Origin: Cryobacterium sp. Y11
GTDB lineage: Bacteria; Actinomycetota; Actinomycetes; Actinomycetales; Microbacteriaceae
Assembly (NCBI RefSeq): GCF_002929535.1
Contig: NZ_PJJO01000060.1
Span: 62,001-126,000, forward strand
Length of the DNA stretch: 64,000 nt
Reading direction: 5' to 3'
Below are positions 17,422 to 26,273 of the stretch, one piece after another. Position numbers and translations under genes: made by a program. Numbering within the stretch: position 1 is the first letter of the stretch; each line of letters begins with the position of its first letter. The notes beneath the pieces are model-generated. The model was not told the DNA's origin. It saw nothing but the letters and a program-made list of their open reading frames with translations, and did no database searches.

Positions 17422-18368
17422 TGGCCGTTAAGGCCACCGACCCGAACGTCTACGCCGCCGGCGCCGTCTGCTGGCGGCTGATCGACGGCCGCATGCACGT
17501 GCTGCTTATCCACCGCACGGTGCACGGCGACGTCACCATTCCCAAGGGCAAGGTGGACCCTGGCGAGACCCTGCCGCGTACGGCGGTGCGCGAGGTAGAG
17601 GAAGAGACCGGCCTGGCCGTTGCTCTCGGCGTTCCGCTCGGGGTGTCGCACTATGACATGCCAGACGGCCGCACCAAGGTCGTGCACTACTGGGCGGCTG
17701 AGATCATGCCAGAGGCGATCGCGCGCTCGACCTTCGTGCCGAACGGGGAGGTGGCCGCGATCGAGTGGGTCACGATCAAGAAGGCCCGCAGCTACCTCAG
17801 CTATCCGGCCGACGTACAGATTCTCGAGGCGTTTTCTGCTTTGGTCGATGCCGGGGTGACCCGCACCTTCGCGGTGATCGCCCTGCGGCACGGCAAGGCG
17901 GCGCCGCGCACCGGAGCCGGTCCCGACGCGCGCCGGCCACTGACCGCGCGCGGCGTGACGCAAGCGGCCGGCCTGGTCGACACGATCACCGCGTGGCGGC
18001 CGCTGCGCATCATTTCGAGCACGGCCACGCGCTGTGTCACAACGGTGGCTCCCCTCGCTGCGGCCACTGGCATCCCGATCAAGCAGACCGATCTGATCAG
18101 CCAGGACGCCCTCGAGAGCGGCGAAGCGGATGTCCGCGCCGTCGTCGGCAAGCGGGTGCGCGCCCGGAAGACGGCCGTCTTGTGTAGCCACGGCCCGGTG
18201 TTGCCAGAGATTCTGCGCGAGATCGCGTTGGCAACCGGGAGTCAGCCGTCCGCGGAGCTGTCCGACGCCGCAGATTTGGACACCGGAGGATTTTCGATCG
18301 TGCACCTCTCGTCGGAGAACCCGGCCGCTGGCATTCTGGCCATAGAAACCTACCCCGCAACCGCCTGA
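17421..18368 (+). CDS. mutT1: MutT1-type Nudix hydrolase fused to a histidine phosphatase
   Basis: Two-domain protein of 315 residues. Residues 1-140 are a Nudix domain with a complete Nudix box (GKVDPGETLPRTAVREVEEE). Residues about 150-310 are a histidine phosphatase domain with the RHGK motif (ALRHGKAAP) and a late SHGPVLPE histidine. In mycobacteria MutT1 hydrolyses 8-oxo-dGTP and diadenosine polyphosphates, and the C-terminal domain removes phosphate from the product. The gene lies directly downstream of ppk with a one-base overlap, matching the mycobacterial ppk-mutT1 pair. Confidence 0.92.
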   Translation: MAVKATDPNVYAAGAVCWRLIDGRMHVLLIHRTVHGDVTIPKGKVDPGETLPRTAVREVEEETGLAVALGVPLGVSHYDMPDGRTKVVHYWAAEIMPEAIARSTFVPNGEVAAIEWVTIKKARSYLSYPADVQILEAFSALVDAGVTRTFAVIALRHGKAAPRTGAGPDARRPLTARGVTQAAGLVDTITAWRPLRIISSTATRCVTTVAPLAAATGIPIKQTDLISQDALESGEADVRAVVGKRVRARKTAVLCSHGPVLPEILREIALATGSQPSAELSDAADLDTGGFSIVHLSSENPAAGILAIETYPATA

Positions 18369-18390
18369 AACGCCGGAAGCGTTATCGCTC

Positions 18391-18412
18391 GTTCACCTTC
18401 CGTTTACCTTGC
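18391..18412 (+). promoter_or_regulatory. PHO box before pstS
   Basis: Two adjacent 11-bp direct repeats, GTTCACCTTCC (18391-18401) and GTTTACCTTGC (18402-18412), lie about 100 bp before the pstS start. GTTCACC units repeated every 11 bp are the hallmark of actinobacterial PHO boxes. The site is well placed for phosphate-starvation control of pstSCAB, probably by RegX3. Confidence 0.7.
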
Positions 18413-18513
18413 GGTCGGTCGGCGGTTACTTGACGCGCTTAGCATCTTCTTTGGGCCAGCACCGGCTCTTCACTAGCAATCACAGTCTTGCCAAACCCTC
18501 GAAAGGGATTCAC

Positions 18514-19608
18514 GTGAACTTCAAGCGTTTCGGCCGCCCCGCGGTCATCGCCATTGCCGCAGCACTCGCGCTGTCCTCCTGCGCAGCGAACGAAGGCGAT
18601 GTTGCCACCACCGGCGACGATACTTCAGCAAGCACGCTCACCGGCACCCTGAACGGCGCCGGGGCTTCCTCGATGGATGCCGCTCAGCAGGCCTGGATCG
18701 CAGCGTTCCAGACCGCCAACACCGGCGTGACCATCAACTACGAGCCCTCCGGTTCCGGCGGCGGCCGCGAAGCCTTCATCGCGGGCGGTACCGACTTTGC
18801 CGGCAGCGACTCCTACATGGGCACCGACGAGCTGGCCGGCGAATTCGCCTCCTGCGTTCCCGGCACCAAGGCCGTTGACCTTCCCGTCTACATCTCCCCG
18901 ATCGCCGTGATCTTCAACGTCGATGGTGTTGACGAACTCAACGTCGACGCTGACACGCTCGCGAAGATCTTTTCCGGCGCCATCACTACCTGGGATGACG
19001 CAGCAATCGTCGCGCTGAACCCCGACGCGACCCTCCCCGCCGACACCATTCACGCCGTGCACCGCTCGGACGACTCGGGTACCACCAAGAACTTCACCGA
19101 CTACCTCGGCCAGACCGCACCCACCGTGTGGACCGAAAAGGCCTCTGACACCTTCCCGTTCGACGGTGAAGGCGCCAAGGGCACGTCGGGCGTCGTTGAC
19201 GCTGTCACCAACGGCACGAACATGATCGGTTACGCCGATGCATCACAGGCCGGCGAGCTCAGCACCGCCAAGCTCATGGTCGGCACCGAGTTCGTCGCTT
19301 ACACCCCCGAGGCCGCGGCCGAGGTTGTCGCCGGATCGCCCCTCGTGGCCGACCGCGCCGCCGATGACCTCGCGCTCGACCTGAACCGCAAGACCACCAA
19401 CCCGGCGGAATACCCGTTGGTTCTGGTGAGCTATGCGATCGTGTGCAACGAGTACGCCGATGCAGCTCAGGGTGAGCTCGTCAAGGCCTACATCGAGTTC
19501 ATTGCCAGCGCAGCTGGCCAGGCCGTCGCTGAAGAGTACGCCGGTGTCGCACCGCTGTCGGCCGAGCTCGAGGCCGACGTCGCAGCAGTGCTCGCGACCG
19601 TCAAGTAA
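18514..19608 (+). CDS. pstS: Phosphate-binding lipoprotein PstS
   Basis: Extracytoplasmic phosphate receptor of the Pst ABC transporter, 364 residues. The signal peptide ends with the lipobox ALSSC. Phosphate-binding regions are visible as LNGAGASSMDAAQQ, SGSGGGREAF and HRSDDSGTTKNFTDYL, all typical of PstS. GTG 18514 is chosen because GAAAGGGA lies upstream. The gene is separated from pstC by 166 bp containing a stable stem-loop, which should keep receptor mRNA more abundant than the permease part. Confidence 0.96.
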   Translation: MNFKRFGRPAVIAIAAALALSSCAANEGDVATTGDDTSASTLTGTLNGAGASSMDAAQQAWIAAFQTANTGVTINYEPSGSGGGREAFIAGGTDFAGSDSYMGTDELAGEFASCVPGTKAVDLPVYISPIAVIFNVDGVDELNVDADTLAKIFSGAITTWDDAAIVALNPDATLPADTIHAVHRSDDSGTTKNFTDYLGQTAPTVWTEKASDTFPFDGEGAKGTSGVVDAVTNGTNMIGYADASQAGELSTAKLMVGTEFVAYTPEAAAEVVAGSPLVADRAADDLALDLNRKTTNPAEYPLVLVSYAIVCNEYADAAQGELVKAYIEFIASAAGQAVAEEYAGVAPLSAELEADVAAVLATVK

Positions 19609-19616
19609 CAACTCCA

Positions 19617-19673
19617 CACCCCTGCCCGGTCAGCTCTCGCACATTGCGAGGGCCGATCGGGCAGACTGGGGTG
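19617..19673 (+). terminator. Branched stem-loop between pstS and pstC
   Basis: Nested complementary arms CACCCC/GGGGTG (19617-19622, 19668-19673), TGCCCG/CGGGCA (19623-19628, 19658-19663) and an inner CTCGCA/TGCGAG hairpin (19636-19650) form one structure 9 bp after pstS. There is no T-run. It probably acts as a partial terminator or a 3'-end stabiliser. Confidence 0.6.
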
Positions 19674-19774
19674 TACAGCTCGTTCAGTCCAGACCTCGGT
19701 CCGGCCGAAGTACTACCCGGCAGCACGCTCAGCGCACGACTTCACCAGTTTTTGCATTCTAGGGAGACCCCGGC

Positions 19775-20716
19775 ATGACCACAGCTGCCGCCACGACCAT
19801 CAAGGCCAGGCAACGCCCGGGCGACCGCATCTTCTCCTCAGCCACCGTCATTGCCGGCAGTCTAATTTTGGCCATGCTCGCCGCGGTGGCGATCTTCCTC
19901 CTCGTTGAGAGCCTGCCGGCGTTTGTTGCAGTACCCGATGATTTCAGCGGCGACGTCACCAATTTCTGGTCCTACGTCGGCCCGCTCGTCTTCGGCACCA
20001 TCTACTCGGCTATCCTGGCCCTGCTCATGGCCGTGCCCGTCGCCATCGGTATCGCACTTTTCATCTCACACTTTGCCCCGCGCAAACTCGCCCAGAGCCT
20101 CGGCTATCTCGTTGATCTGCTGGCCGCCGTTCCCTCTGTCGTCTTCGGCCTCTGGGGCATCGGCGTACTCGCCCCCATGGTGCAGCCGTTCTACACCACC
20201 CTGGTCGAGTGGTTCGGCTGGTTCACGCCGTTCCAAGGGCCAGCGTCGGGCACCGGTCGCACCATCTTCACGGTCGCCATCGTGCTCGCCGTGATGATTC
20301 TGCCGATCATCACCGCCATCTGCCGCGAGATCTTTCTGCAAACGCCGCTGCTACACGAGGAAGCAGCCCTGGCCCTCGGAGCCACCCGCTGGGAAATGAT
20401 CCGCATGGCGGTGCTGCCATTCGGATTACCCGGCATCATCTCCGCCTCGATGCTCGGTCTCGGCCGCGCCCTCGGTGAAACCATGGCCGTCGCCATGGTG
20501 CTCTCCCCCAGCTCGGAGGTCATTTTTCAGCTGTTCACCGCGCAGAATTCGAACACAATTGCCTCGAATATCGCGTTGAACTTTCCGGAGGCACACGGTG
20601 TCGGCGTGAACATTCTTCTAGCGACCGGCCTCGTGCTTTTCGTAGTCACCCTGCTCGTGAACATGCTGGCCCGCGTCATTATCAACAGCCGTAAGGCATT
20701 TTCGGGAGCCAACTGA
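19775..20716 (+). CDS. pstC: Phosphate ABC transporter permease PstC
   Basis: Inner-membrane permease subunit, 313 residues, with six predicted transmembrane helices and the ABC permease EAA-type loop (HEEAALALGATRWEMIRMAVLP). It pairs with PstA to form the phosphate channel. AGGGAGA upstream of ATG 19775 serves as ribosome-binding site. The stop overlaps the pstA start as TGATG. Confidence 0.95.
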   Translation: MTTAAATTIKARQRPGDRIFSSATVIAGSLILAMLAAVAIFLLVESLPAFVAVPDDFSGDVTNFWSYVGPLVFGTIYSAILALLMAVPVAIGIALFISHFAPRKLAQSLGYLVDLLAAVPSVVFGLWGIGVLAPMVQPFYTTLVEWFGWFTPFQGPASGTGRTIFTVAIVLAVMILPIITAICREIFLQTPLLHEEAALALGATRWEMIRMAVLPFGLPGIISASMLGLGRALGETMAVAMVLSPSSEVIFQLFTAQNSNTIASNIALNFPEAHGVGVNILLATGLVLFVVTLLVNMLARVIINSRKAFSGAN

Positions 20717-21804
20717 TGACATCCGTTGTAGAAGCTTCGCCGCTGACGAACTCGCTCACCGCCGGCAAGCTGCCCCGGCGATCGTCGCTCTGGGTGCTGC
20801 TGACCAGTTGGGCCGTGTCGGCCGCGTTCTTCGCCGTGCTCTTTCTGTCTGGCACAGTCGATGGTTTCAACATCGTGGGCACGGTCGTGCTCGGCACGGT
20901 GCTGTACTGCGTAGCAATTTACGTGCTGTCTCGCCTGGTCGAGGGCTCGCGCAAAGCCAAGGACCGCCTGATGACGGCGCTCGTGACCGCCGCGTTCATC
21001 ATCGCGCTGCTGCCGCTGGTGTCGATCATTTATACGACCGTCATCAACGGACTGCCAGCGTTTCTCACGCCGACGTTCTTCTCCTCCTCCCAGCGCAACG
21101 TGGTCGGCGCTGGCGGCGGTGTGCTGCACGCCGTCATCGGCACGCTCATGGTGACCGGCATGGCGACGCTCATCTCGGTACCGATCGGACTTCTGGCCTC
21201 GATCTACCTCGTGGAGTATGGCCGTGGCCGGCTTGCCAAGGCCATCACCTTCTTCGTCGACGTGATGACCGGCATCCCGTCGATCGTCGCCGGCCTGTTC
21301 GCCTTCGCCCTGTTCGCGCTGCTGTTCAACGACCCGGGCATCCGCTTTGGATTTGGTGGGGCGATCGCGTTGTCGGTGCTGATGATTCCGGTCGTGGTGC
21401 GTTCGAGCGAAGAGATGCTCAAGCTCGTGCCGAACGAACTGCGCGAGGCTGCTTTTGCACTGGGGGTGCCGAAGTGGTTGGTCATTCTGAAGGTCGTGCT
21501 GCCGACATCCATTGCCGGAATTGTCACCGGAGTGATGCTGTCAATCGCGCGCGTGATCGGCGAGACCGCGCCGCTGTTGATCATCGCCGGATTCACCTCG
21601 AGCATGAATTACGACCTGTTCAGCGAGCGGATGATGACGCTGCCGGTGTTCGTCTACACGCAATACGCCAACCAGGGCGCGGATTCGCAGGCCTATATCG
21701 ACCGAGCCTGGGCTGGGGCGCTCACGCTGATTGTCATCGTGATGCTGCTCAACGGGCTCGCCCGCCTGATTGCCCACTGGTTCTCGCCCAAACTGGGCCG
21801 CTAA
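20716..21804 (+). CDS. pstA: Phosphate ABC transporter permease PstA
   Basis: Second permease subunit, 362 residues, with an N-terminal hydrophobic extension of two extra helices before the six-helix permease domain. The cytoplasmic loop is [22 protein letters not shown]. The family's [12 protein letters not shown] segment is present. One-base overlap with pstC indicates coupled translation; pstB follows after 28 bp. Confidence 0.95.
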   Translation: MTSVVEASPLTNSLTAGKLPRRSSLWVLLTSWAVSAAFFAVLFLSGTVDGFNIVGTVVLGTVLYCVAIYVLSRLVEGSRKAKDRLMTALVTAAFIIALLPLVSIIYTTVINGLPAFLTPTFFSSSQRNVVGAGGGVLHAVIGTLMVTGMATLISVPIGLLASIYLVEYGRGRLAKAITFFVDVMTGIPSIVAGLFAFALFALLFNDPGIRFGFGGAIALSVLMIPVVVRSSEEMLKLVPNELREAAFALGVPKWLVILKVVLPTSIAGIVTGVMLSIARVIGETAPLLIIAGFTSSMNYDLFSERMMTLPVFVYTQYANQGADSQAYIDRAWAGALTLIVIVMLLNGLARLIAHWFSPKLGR

Positions 21805-21832
21805 TCTTCTCGCTTTAGAAAGAAAGGGACAT

Positions 21833-22612
21833 ATGTCCAAGCGCATCGAAGTCAACGACCTCAACGTGTATTACAGCAATTTTCTGGCCGTCGAGGGTGT
21901 CTCGATCGTCATTGAGCCCCGCACGGTAACCGCGTTTATCGGGCCGAGCGGTTGCGGTAAGAGCACGTTCATTCGCACCCTCAACCGCATGCACGAAGTC
22001 ATCCCCGGCGCGCGCGTCGAGGGTGAGGTACTCATCGACGGCAACAACCTCTATGGCCCCGGCGTTGACCCTGTACTCGTGCGCCGTCAGGTCGGCATGG
22101 TCTTTCAGCGGCCGAACCCGTTTCCGACCATGTCTATTCAGGACAACGTTCTGGCCGGCGTGAAGCTCAACAACCGTCGCATGAGCAAAACGGATGCCGA
22201 CGACCTTACCGAAAAAGCCCTCCGCGGCGCCAACCTGTGGAACGAGGTCAAGGACCGCCTCGCACGTCCCGGTTCTGGGCTGTCGGGCGGTCAGCAGCAG
22301 CGCCTGTGCATCGCGCGGGCCATTGCGGTTGAACCCGACGTGATTTTGATGGACGAGCCGTGCTCGGCGCTCGACCCGATCTCGACGCTGGCCATCGAAG
22401 ACCTGATCGAGGAGATGAAGAGCGAGTACACCATCGTCATCGTGACGCACAACATGCAGCAAGCCTCGCGGGTGTCTGACCGCACCGCATTCTTCAACAT
22501 CGCCGGCACCGGCAAGCCGGGCAAGCTCATCGAGTATGACGACACGACCACAATGTTCTCGAACCCGAGCGTGCAGGCCACGGAAGACTACGTGTCGGGT
22601 CGCTTCGGGTAG
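21833..22612 (+). CDS. pstB: Phosphate ABC transporter ATPase PstB
   Basis: ATPase energising phosphate uptake, 259 residues. Walker A is GPSGCGKST, the signature is [14 protein letters not shown], Walker B is [13 protein letters not shown], and the switch histidine is in [10 protein letters not shown]. The PstB-typical [13 protein letters not shown]-loop is present. ATG 21833 has AAAGGGA upstream; an earlier in-frame start at 21770 would overlap pstA and is unlikely. It is the last gene of pstSCAB. Confidence 0.96.
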   Translation: MSKRIEVNDLNVYYSNFLAVEGVSIVIEPRTVTAFIGPSGCGKSTFIRTLNRMHEVIPGARVEGEVLIDGNNLYGPGVDPVLVRRQVGMVFQRPNPFPTMSIQDNVLAGVKLNNRRMSKTDADDLTEKALRGANLWNEVKDRLARPGSGLSGGQQQRLCIARAIAVEPDVILMDEPCSALDPISTLAIEDLIEEMKSEYTIVIVTHNMQQASRVSDRTAFFNIAGTGKPGKLIEYDDTTTMFSNPSVQATEDYVSGRFG

Positions 22613-22678
22613 GTCGGTTCTGTGGGCATCCGCTCGCCGGGTCTTGAGTCGCCGGCACAACGCACGCCGGGTCCTCGA

Positions 22679-23566
22679 CTAGGCGGTGCGGGCGAGCAGG
22701 TACGCGTTGAGAGCGTCGGTCAGCGGCTGATCAGCGGGGAACAAAACGTCGTCCAGGGCAACCACGGCGACGGCTAGGCGCACGCTAGAAACGAGCCAGG
22801 CGGCATCCGCTTGACGAAGTTCGTCAACGGTGACGTCCCGGTATTGAACCCGTTCGCCGCGGGCGCGCAGATACTCGAACATGCTCTGCTGCGTGGTGCC
22901 GTGCAGAATGGCGCCGCTCGGCGCTGGTGTGACGTACTCGCCGTTGCTTTGCAGCACGACGCTGGAGGTTGGCCCCTCCATGACATACCCGTCGGCGGTG
23001 AGAAAGATCGTGTCGTCGGCGCCGCGGCGGTGTGCCTCCCGAATCGCGGCCATGTTCACGGCGTAGCTGAGCGTTTTCGCACCCATCAGCAGCCAGGGGG
23101 CGCGTTCGGCGACGCCACGCGGATATCCGCGGTCGAGCGTGATCACGCGCACGCCGTTCGCCCGCACCGCGCTGAAGTCCGCCGCCGCTGTTGCGTGCAG
23201 CCACGCCGTCGGTGCTGGACCGTGCTCGACGCCCCGGCTCAGCACGAACTTGAGCGCAACCTCCCCCTGCTGTGGAATGCGCGCCACCGCGTACGCTATC
23301 GCGGCGCGCCACTGGTCGATGTGCGGCACCGGAAGATCGCAGATGAGCGCCGAGTTGCGCAGCCGGCTGAGGTGCGGCTCGACCTCCTGCGGCTGGCCGT
23401 TGACGACGGCGAGGGTCTCGAAGATTCCGTCACCGCGCTGGGTGCTCAGCTCCCCCACGCGCAGCGCCGGGGCGCTGGAGTCCATCTCGTGAAAGGTGTC
23501 GTCGAAGTTCTGCTGCCGGGAGTCGGCAGGTACCGGGTCGATCAGGAGTGTGAAGGGCAGTCTCAT
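22679..23566 (-). CDS. pabC: Class IV aminotransferase-fold enzyme, probable aminodeoxychorismate lyase
   Basis: PLP-dependent fold-IV enzyme of 295 residues. The lysine that would hold PLP is in LLMGAKTLSYAVNM, followed by the family's DDTIFLTADGYVMEGPTSSV region. This pattern fits aminodeoxychorismate lyase, which releases pyruvate to give 4-aminobenzoate for folate. A D-amino-acid or branched-chain aminotransferase cannot be ruled out. I chose ATG 23566 (MRLPFTLLID); the longer frame to 23620 adds Arg-rich sequence. In mycobacteria the homologue is near the ygfZ/nitrobindin genes. It is convergent with pstB. Confidence 0.78.
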   Translation of the reverse strand: MRLPFTLLIDPVPADSRQQNFDDTFHEMDSSAPALRVGELSTQRGDGIFETLAVVNGQPQEVEPHLSRLRNSALICDLPVPHIDQWRAAIAYAVARIPQQGEVALKFVLSRGVEHGPAPTAWLHATAAADFSAVRANGVRVITLDRGYPRGVAERAPWLLMGAKTLSYAVNMAAIREAHRRGADDTIFLTADGYVMEGPTSSVVLQSNGEYVTPAPSGAILHGTTQQSMFEYLRARGERVQYRDVTVDELRQADAAWLVSSVRLAVAVVALDDVLFPADQPLTDALNAYLLARTA

Positions 23567-23709
23567 GACCCCGAGCCTACTTCGCGTTGGCCTCAGCGCA
23601 GCGGTGCGTGTCGAGCGCACGCCCGTGAAGGGTCGCAGATCGACCGTCCGACGCCAGCATTGCGGCGATGGGCGACCCCTCAGTGACCTATACCCACGAC
23701 AGTAGACCG

Positions 23710-24783
23710 CTAGCTCTGGAAGGCGACGATCGGGGTCGTCGTTGGCTGGTCAGATCCGCCGGTGGGTTCAACGGTGACCCCGACCTGATCACCGGCGTGC
23801 ATGGTGCCGTCGAGCACGCGCCAGGCGGTGCCGTCTCCGCTTGAGTCAAAGGTTCCGGCCGGGGCTGCACCGTCACCGTTGATGTACCAGAGCTGGTAGT
23901 CCTGGTCACTCGGCAGCACCGGCAGGTTGTCGACGAGCACCGCGGAGATTCCGAGTTTGTTCGACCAGACCAGGGTGGCTTCCTGGCCGTCGGCCGTGGT
24001 CGTCGCTGCGCGCTGCGAGTCGTCGGCGGAGTTGATCTGGGCGAGCCCGGAGGCCTGCTGGGATGCGAACTGGTTGTCGTTCAGCGCCTGTCCAAATAAC
24101 GATCCGCCAACGAACAGTGCCCCGGCCGCGGCCGCGGCAACCAGAAACTGCGCCGGACGCTTGAACCAACGAGCCTGGGCGCGCTCGGTCGCCGAGGATG
24201 ATCGGTGCGTAACCGAAGCATCACCAGAACGGATGTCCGCAGCCGGCCGGATTGCGCCGGGGTCGGTCGGAGTGGTGCTGATGGGTGCGGCAGCGGCTGG
24301 CGCAGCACTGTCAGCTGGCGCAGCACTGTCAGCTGGCGCGGCGCTGTCGGCTGGTGCGGCGCTGTCGGCTGGTGCGGCGCTGTCGGCTGGTGCGGCACCG
24401 GCTGACGGCGTCGTTGCGGTCGTCGGCACGGCCCCGGTGGCCCGGGGACTGGCGACTGGAGCTGCCCCGGGAACGGTGGCGGCAGCATCCGTTCTGGCGG
24501 GGTCAGCAGCACTCGGCGCCGGCAGCGGCGCAAGCTGCGGGGTTGACGTGAGCATCGCCATGAGGTTGGCTCTGAGGGCGGCGGATGGCTGAACGGGTGC
24601 CACGGCGAGGCCGAGGGCCACCGCGGTGTCGTTCAACTCGGCCGCCTCGATGCGGGCTCGCGCGGATTCGGCGAGGTGCGCTTCGAAGGTGGCCGTGTCG
24701 TGCTCGTCGAGAGCGTGCAGGGCATAGGCGCCAGCCAGATCGGCCGGGTTCTGCTCGACATCGATGTGGCCGCCGCGGCTCAT
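23710..24783 (-). CDS. rskA: RskA-type anti-sigma factor
   Basis: Membrane anti-sigma factor of 357 residues that holds its ECF sigma factor inactive until it is cleaved. The N-terminal sigma-binding region (DLAGAYALHALDEHDTATFEAHLAES) resembles the anti-sigma domain of RskA. One transmembrane helix (FLVAAAAAGALFVGGSLFG) separates it from an extracytoplasmic RskA domain. The cytoplasmic linker is unusually long and contains a run of APADSA hexapeptide repeats from an 18-bp tandem DNA repeat. Its ATG overlaps the sigK stop as ATGA, so factor and antagonist are co-translated. Confidence 0.87.
   Translation of the reverse strand: MSRGGHIDVEQNPADLAGAYALHALDEHDTATFEAHLAESARARIEAAELNDTAVALGLAVAPVQPSAALRANLMAMLTSTPQLAPLPAPSAADPARTDAAATVPGAAPVASPRATGAVPTTATTPSAGAAPADSAAPADSAAPADSAAPADSAAPADSAAPAAAAPISTTPTDPGAIRPAADIRSGDASVTHRSSSATERAQARWFKRPAQFLVAAAAAGALFVGGSLFGQALNDNQFASQQASGLAQINSADDSQRAATTTADGQEATLVWSNKLGISAVLVDNLPVLPSDQDYQLWYINGDGAAPAGTFDSSGDGTAWRVLDGTMHAGDQVGVTVEPTGGSDQPTTTPIVAFQS
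24296..24397 (-). repeat. 18-bp tandem repeat inside rskA
   Basis: Five to six copies of an 18-bp unit (plus strand GCTGGYGCRGCRCTGTCR) encode APADSA repeats in the anti-sigma linker. Copies fall into two near-identical groups, suggesting recent slippage, so copy number probably varies between strains. Confidence 0.85.
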
Positions 24784-25376
24784 GATGCCACGCCCAATTC
24801 GTCACGCAGGCGGATGAGTCCGTCGCGGAGCCGCGTTTTCACGGTACCCAGGGGAATGTGGAGCATATCGGCAACCTCGCTGTGACTGAACCCGCCGTAA
24901 TACGCGAGGCTCACAGCCTGACGCTGCAGCTGTGTCAATCGAGTCATCGCCTTCTCCACCCTTTCATGTTCGATTCGTACTTCAACGGTTTCGGCCACGT
25001 GATCATAGGCAACGGCCAGGTCACGTATTCCGATTTTCGTATCACGGTCACGACCAGCCTGCGATGACCGAATTCGGTCGACCGCTCGCCGGTGTGCCAT
25101 GGTCAGGATCCAGGTGCTCGCACCACCACGCGTTGGTTCATAACGCGCCGCCGACTGCCAGATCTCCAGAAAAATCTCCTGGGTCACTTCCTCCGACTGC
25201 GCATGGTCAATGAGCAGGCGCCTGACCAGGCCAAGCACCCGCGGGGAAATTTGGTCATACAGCTCTCCGAAGGCGGATTGGTCGCCCTGAGCTACGCGTG
25301 CGAGCAGCTCCTCCTTCGTGGCAGGCGCTGCCGACGCGAGTTCTCCGGCGGGATCAGCAGTCATGAGGTCAAGCAT
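24780..25376 (-). CDS. sigK: SigK-like ECF RNA polymerase sigma factor
   Basis: ECF sigma factor of 198 residues. Region 2 (FGELYDQISPRVLGLVRRLL through STWILTMAHRRAVDRIRSSQ) binds the -10 element. Region 4 (TRLTQLQRQAVSLAYYGGFSHSEVADML, then GTVKTRLRDGL) binds the -35 element. The immediately downstream RskA-type anti-sigma gene supports the SigK assignment. An ATG four codons downstream (25364) is also possible. The upstream region is a long repeat-rich gap; no SigK-type autoregulatory promoter could be assigned. Confidence 0.9.
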   Translation of the reverse strand: MLDLMTADPAGELASAAPATKEELLARVAQGDQSAFGELYDQISPRVLGLVRRLLIDHAQSEEVTQEIFLEIWQSAARYEPTRGGASTWILTMAHRRAVDRIRSSQAGRDRDTKIGIRDLAVAYDHVAETVEVRIEHERVEKAMTRLTQLQRQAVSLAYYGGFSHSEVADMLHIPLGTVKTRLRDGLIRLRDELGVAS

Positions 25377-25524
25377 GTCAGGTCTTGCCCCGTTCCATGA
25401 CTAGGGTTCGGTGCGAAGTCATTAACGGATTGGTCATTCCACGAAGCAATCCGCGAAAAAAGCGGCCGCGAGCGGATGCTGGCGCTCTTTTTATGCAGGA
25501 GTGGCCTTGCGTAGAGAGCAGCGG

Positions 25525-25624
25525 CCTGGTACACGCAGAAGGTCGGGCCGCAGAGCACCTCTCGGCGCGAGGCCGCTCGAAGCGGCGAATAATGGAACCC
25601 GGGATTACTGCGGCCCGACCAGGT
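25525..25624. repeat. Long-range inverted repeat with inner hairpin
   Basis: GGTCGGGCCGCAG (25541-25553) is perfectly complementary to 25608-25620. CCTGG/CCAGG extends the outer stem and GCCGCT-CGA-AGCGGC forms a hairpin in the loop. It might be a structured RNA in the sigK leader or a remnant of a mobile element. Confidence 0.5.
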
Positions 25625-25695
25625 TCCAGTGTATTCGAGAGAGGCGGTCGGCGTCGACTGTTCGCCGCTGGCGCAAGATGGATTCTGAGATTGAA

Positions 25696-25770
25696 GGATT
25701 GCGCGGGCTGGGGCCCACCTTGACGAGCCGGGCCCACGATGGATCATGGGCCCCGTTACCGGGCCCGGGC
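25696..25770 (+). repeat. GGGCCC palindromic repeat, copy 3
   Basis: A 75-bp copy that aligns without gaps to copy 4 at 26166, with about a dozen differences. Position 54 of the element is G and position 70 is C; these two bases pair in the GGGCCC-cgttacc-GGGCCC hairpin (25748-25766). Confidence 0.8.
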
Positions 25771-25842
25771 ACGCTGGGCGATGGCGACCTCGGCGAGCGA
25801 CCCAGAGCAAAGAGCACGATGGGGGGAAGAAAAGTCCGAAAC

Positions 25843-25946
25843 TTTTGGATTAGCTCAATCGGCAAAGGGAGGCGTTCTCGCCCGGTCTCCCACGAATTAT
25901 TCGCTGCGCGGGAAGTGCGCCACTGCGCGGGAGTTCGAATTCACGC
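25843..25946 (+). pseudogene. Possible tRNA-derived fragment
   Basis: TTAGCTCAATCGGCAAAG (25850-25867) looks like a tRNA D-arm. GAGTTCGAATTC (25931-25942) looks like a T-arm, in the correct order. The acceptor ends do not pair and the spacing between the arms is too long, so this is not a working tRNA. It could be a decayed tRNA or chance similarity. Confidence 0.2.
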
Positions 25947-26029
25947 GCAGCGGCGCAGCACCCGCGCGACGAGCTACGCGGGAGTTCTGGCCACGCCATA
26001 AGTCCCGCGTACTGGCGCAGCACCCGCGC
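25926..26029 (+). repeat. Direct duplication of two GC-rich blocks
   Basis: CGCGGGAGTTC occurs at 25926-25936 and 25977-25987, and GGCGCAGCACCCGCGC at 25952-25967 and 26014-26029. This indicates an old tandem duplication of about 51 bp with an 11-bp length change in the second copy. Confidence 0.6.
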
Positions 26030-26165
26030 AGCGTCCTAGGTCCCGCGCAACACAGCCGACTTCGACGGACACTCTAAATCGCTCTGCCCATAATCGATCC
26101 AGTCGCGACCACTATGACGCCAGCGCCACCCGGTCAACGCGACGAGCGGCGCACAAGGGATCCAC

Positions 26166-26240
26166 GGATTGCGCGAGCTCGAGTCCACCTGAAGGAAGCC
26201 GGCCCATGATGGATCATGTGCCCCGTTACCGGGCACGGGC
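26166..26240 (+). repeat. GGGCCC palindromic repeat, copy 4
   Basis: A 75-bp copy matching copy 3. At element positions 54 and 70 it has T and A instead of G and C, preserving the base pair of the right-hand hairpin (GTGCCC-cgttacc-GGGCAC). The left-hand hairpin has a mismatch at the same position 54, which argues that the right-hand hairpin is the one conserved. Confidence 0.8.
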
Positions 26241-26273
26241 CCGGAACAGGAGTGGGGGGCACTGGCGGGTGGC

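Larger units (their letters stand above)
25377..26273. other. 897-bp gene-free, repeat-rich stretch upstream of sigK
   Basis: No frame in this gap has protein-like sequence. It contains a large hairpin (25525-25624), two 75-bp copies of the GGGCCC repeat in the same orientation (25696-25770 and 26166-26240), a tRNA-like fragment (about 25843-25946) and a direct duplication of CGCGGGAGTTC...GGCGCAGCACCCGCGC blocks (25926-26029). The composition suggests decayed or mobile sequence between sigK and the hypothetical gene ending at 26274. Confidence 0.7.

Noticed and set aside
24296..24397. Regular short repeats resembling a CRISPR array
   Set aside because: The units are contiguous, have no spacers and keep the rskA reading frame as APADSA repeats.
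25361..25810. Open frames in the gap upstream of sigK
   Set aside because: They overlap the structured repeats, show no family resemblance and lack ribosome-binding sites.
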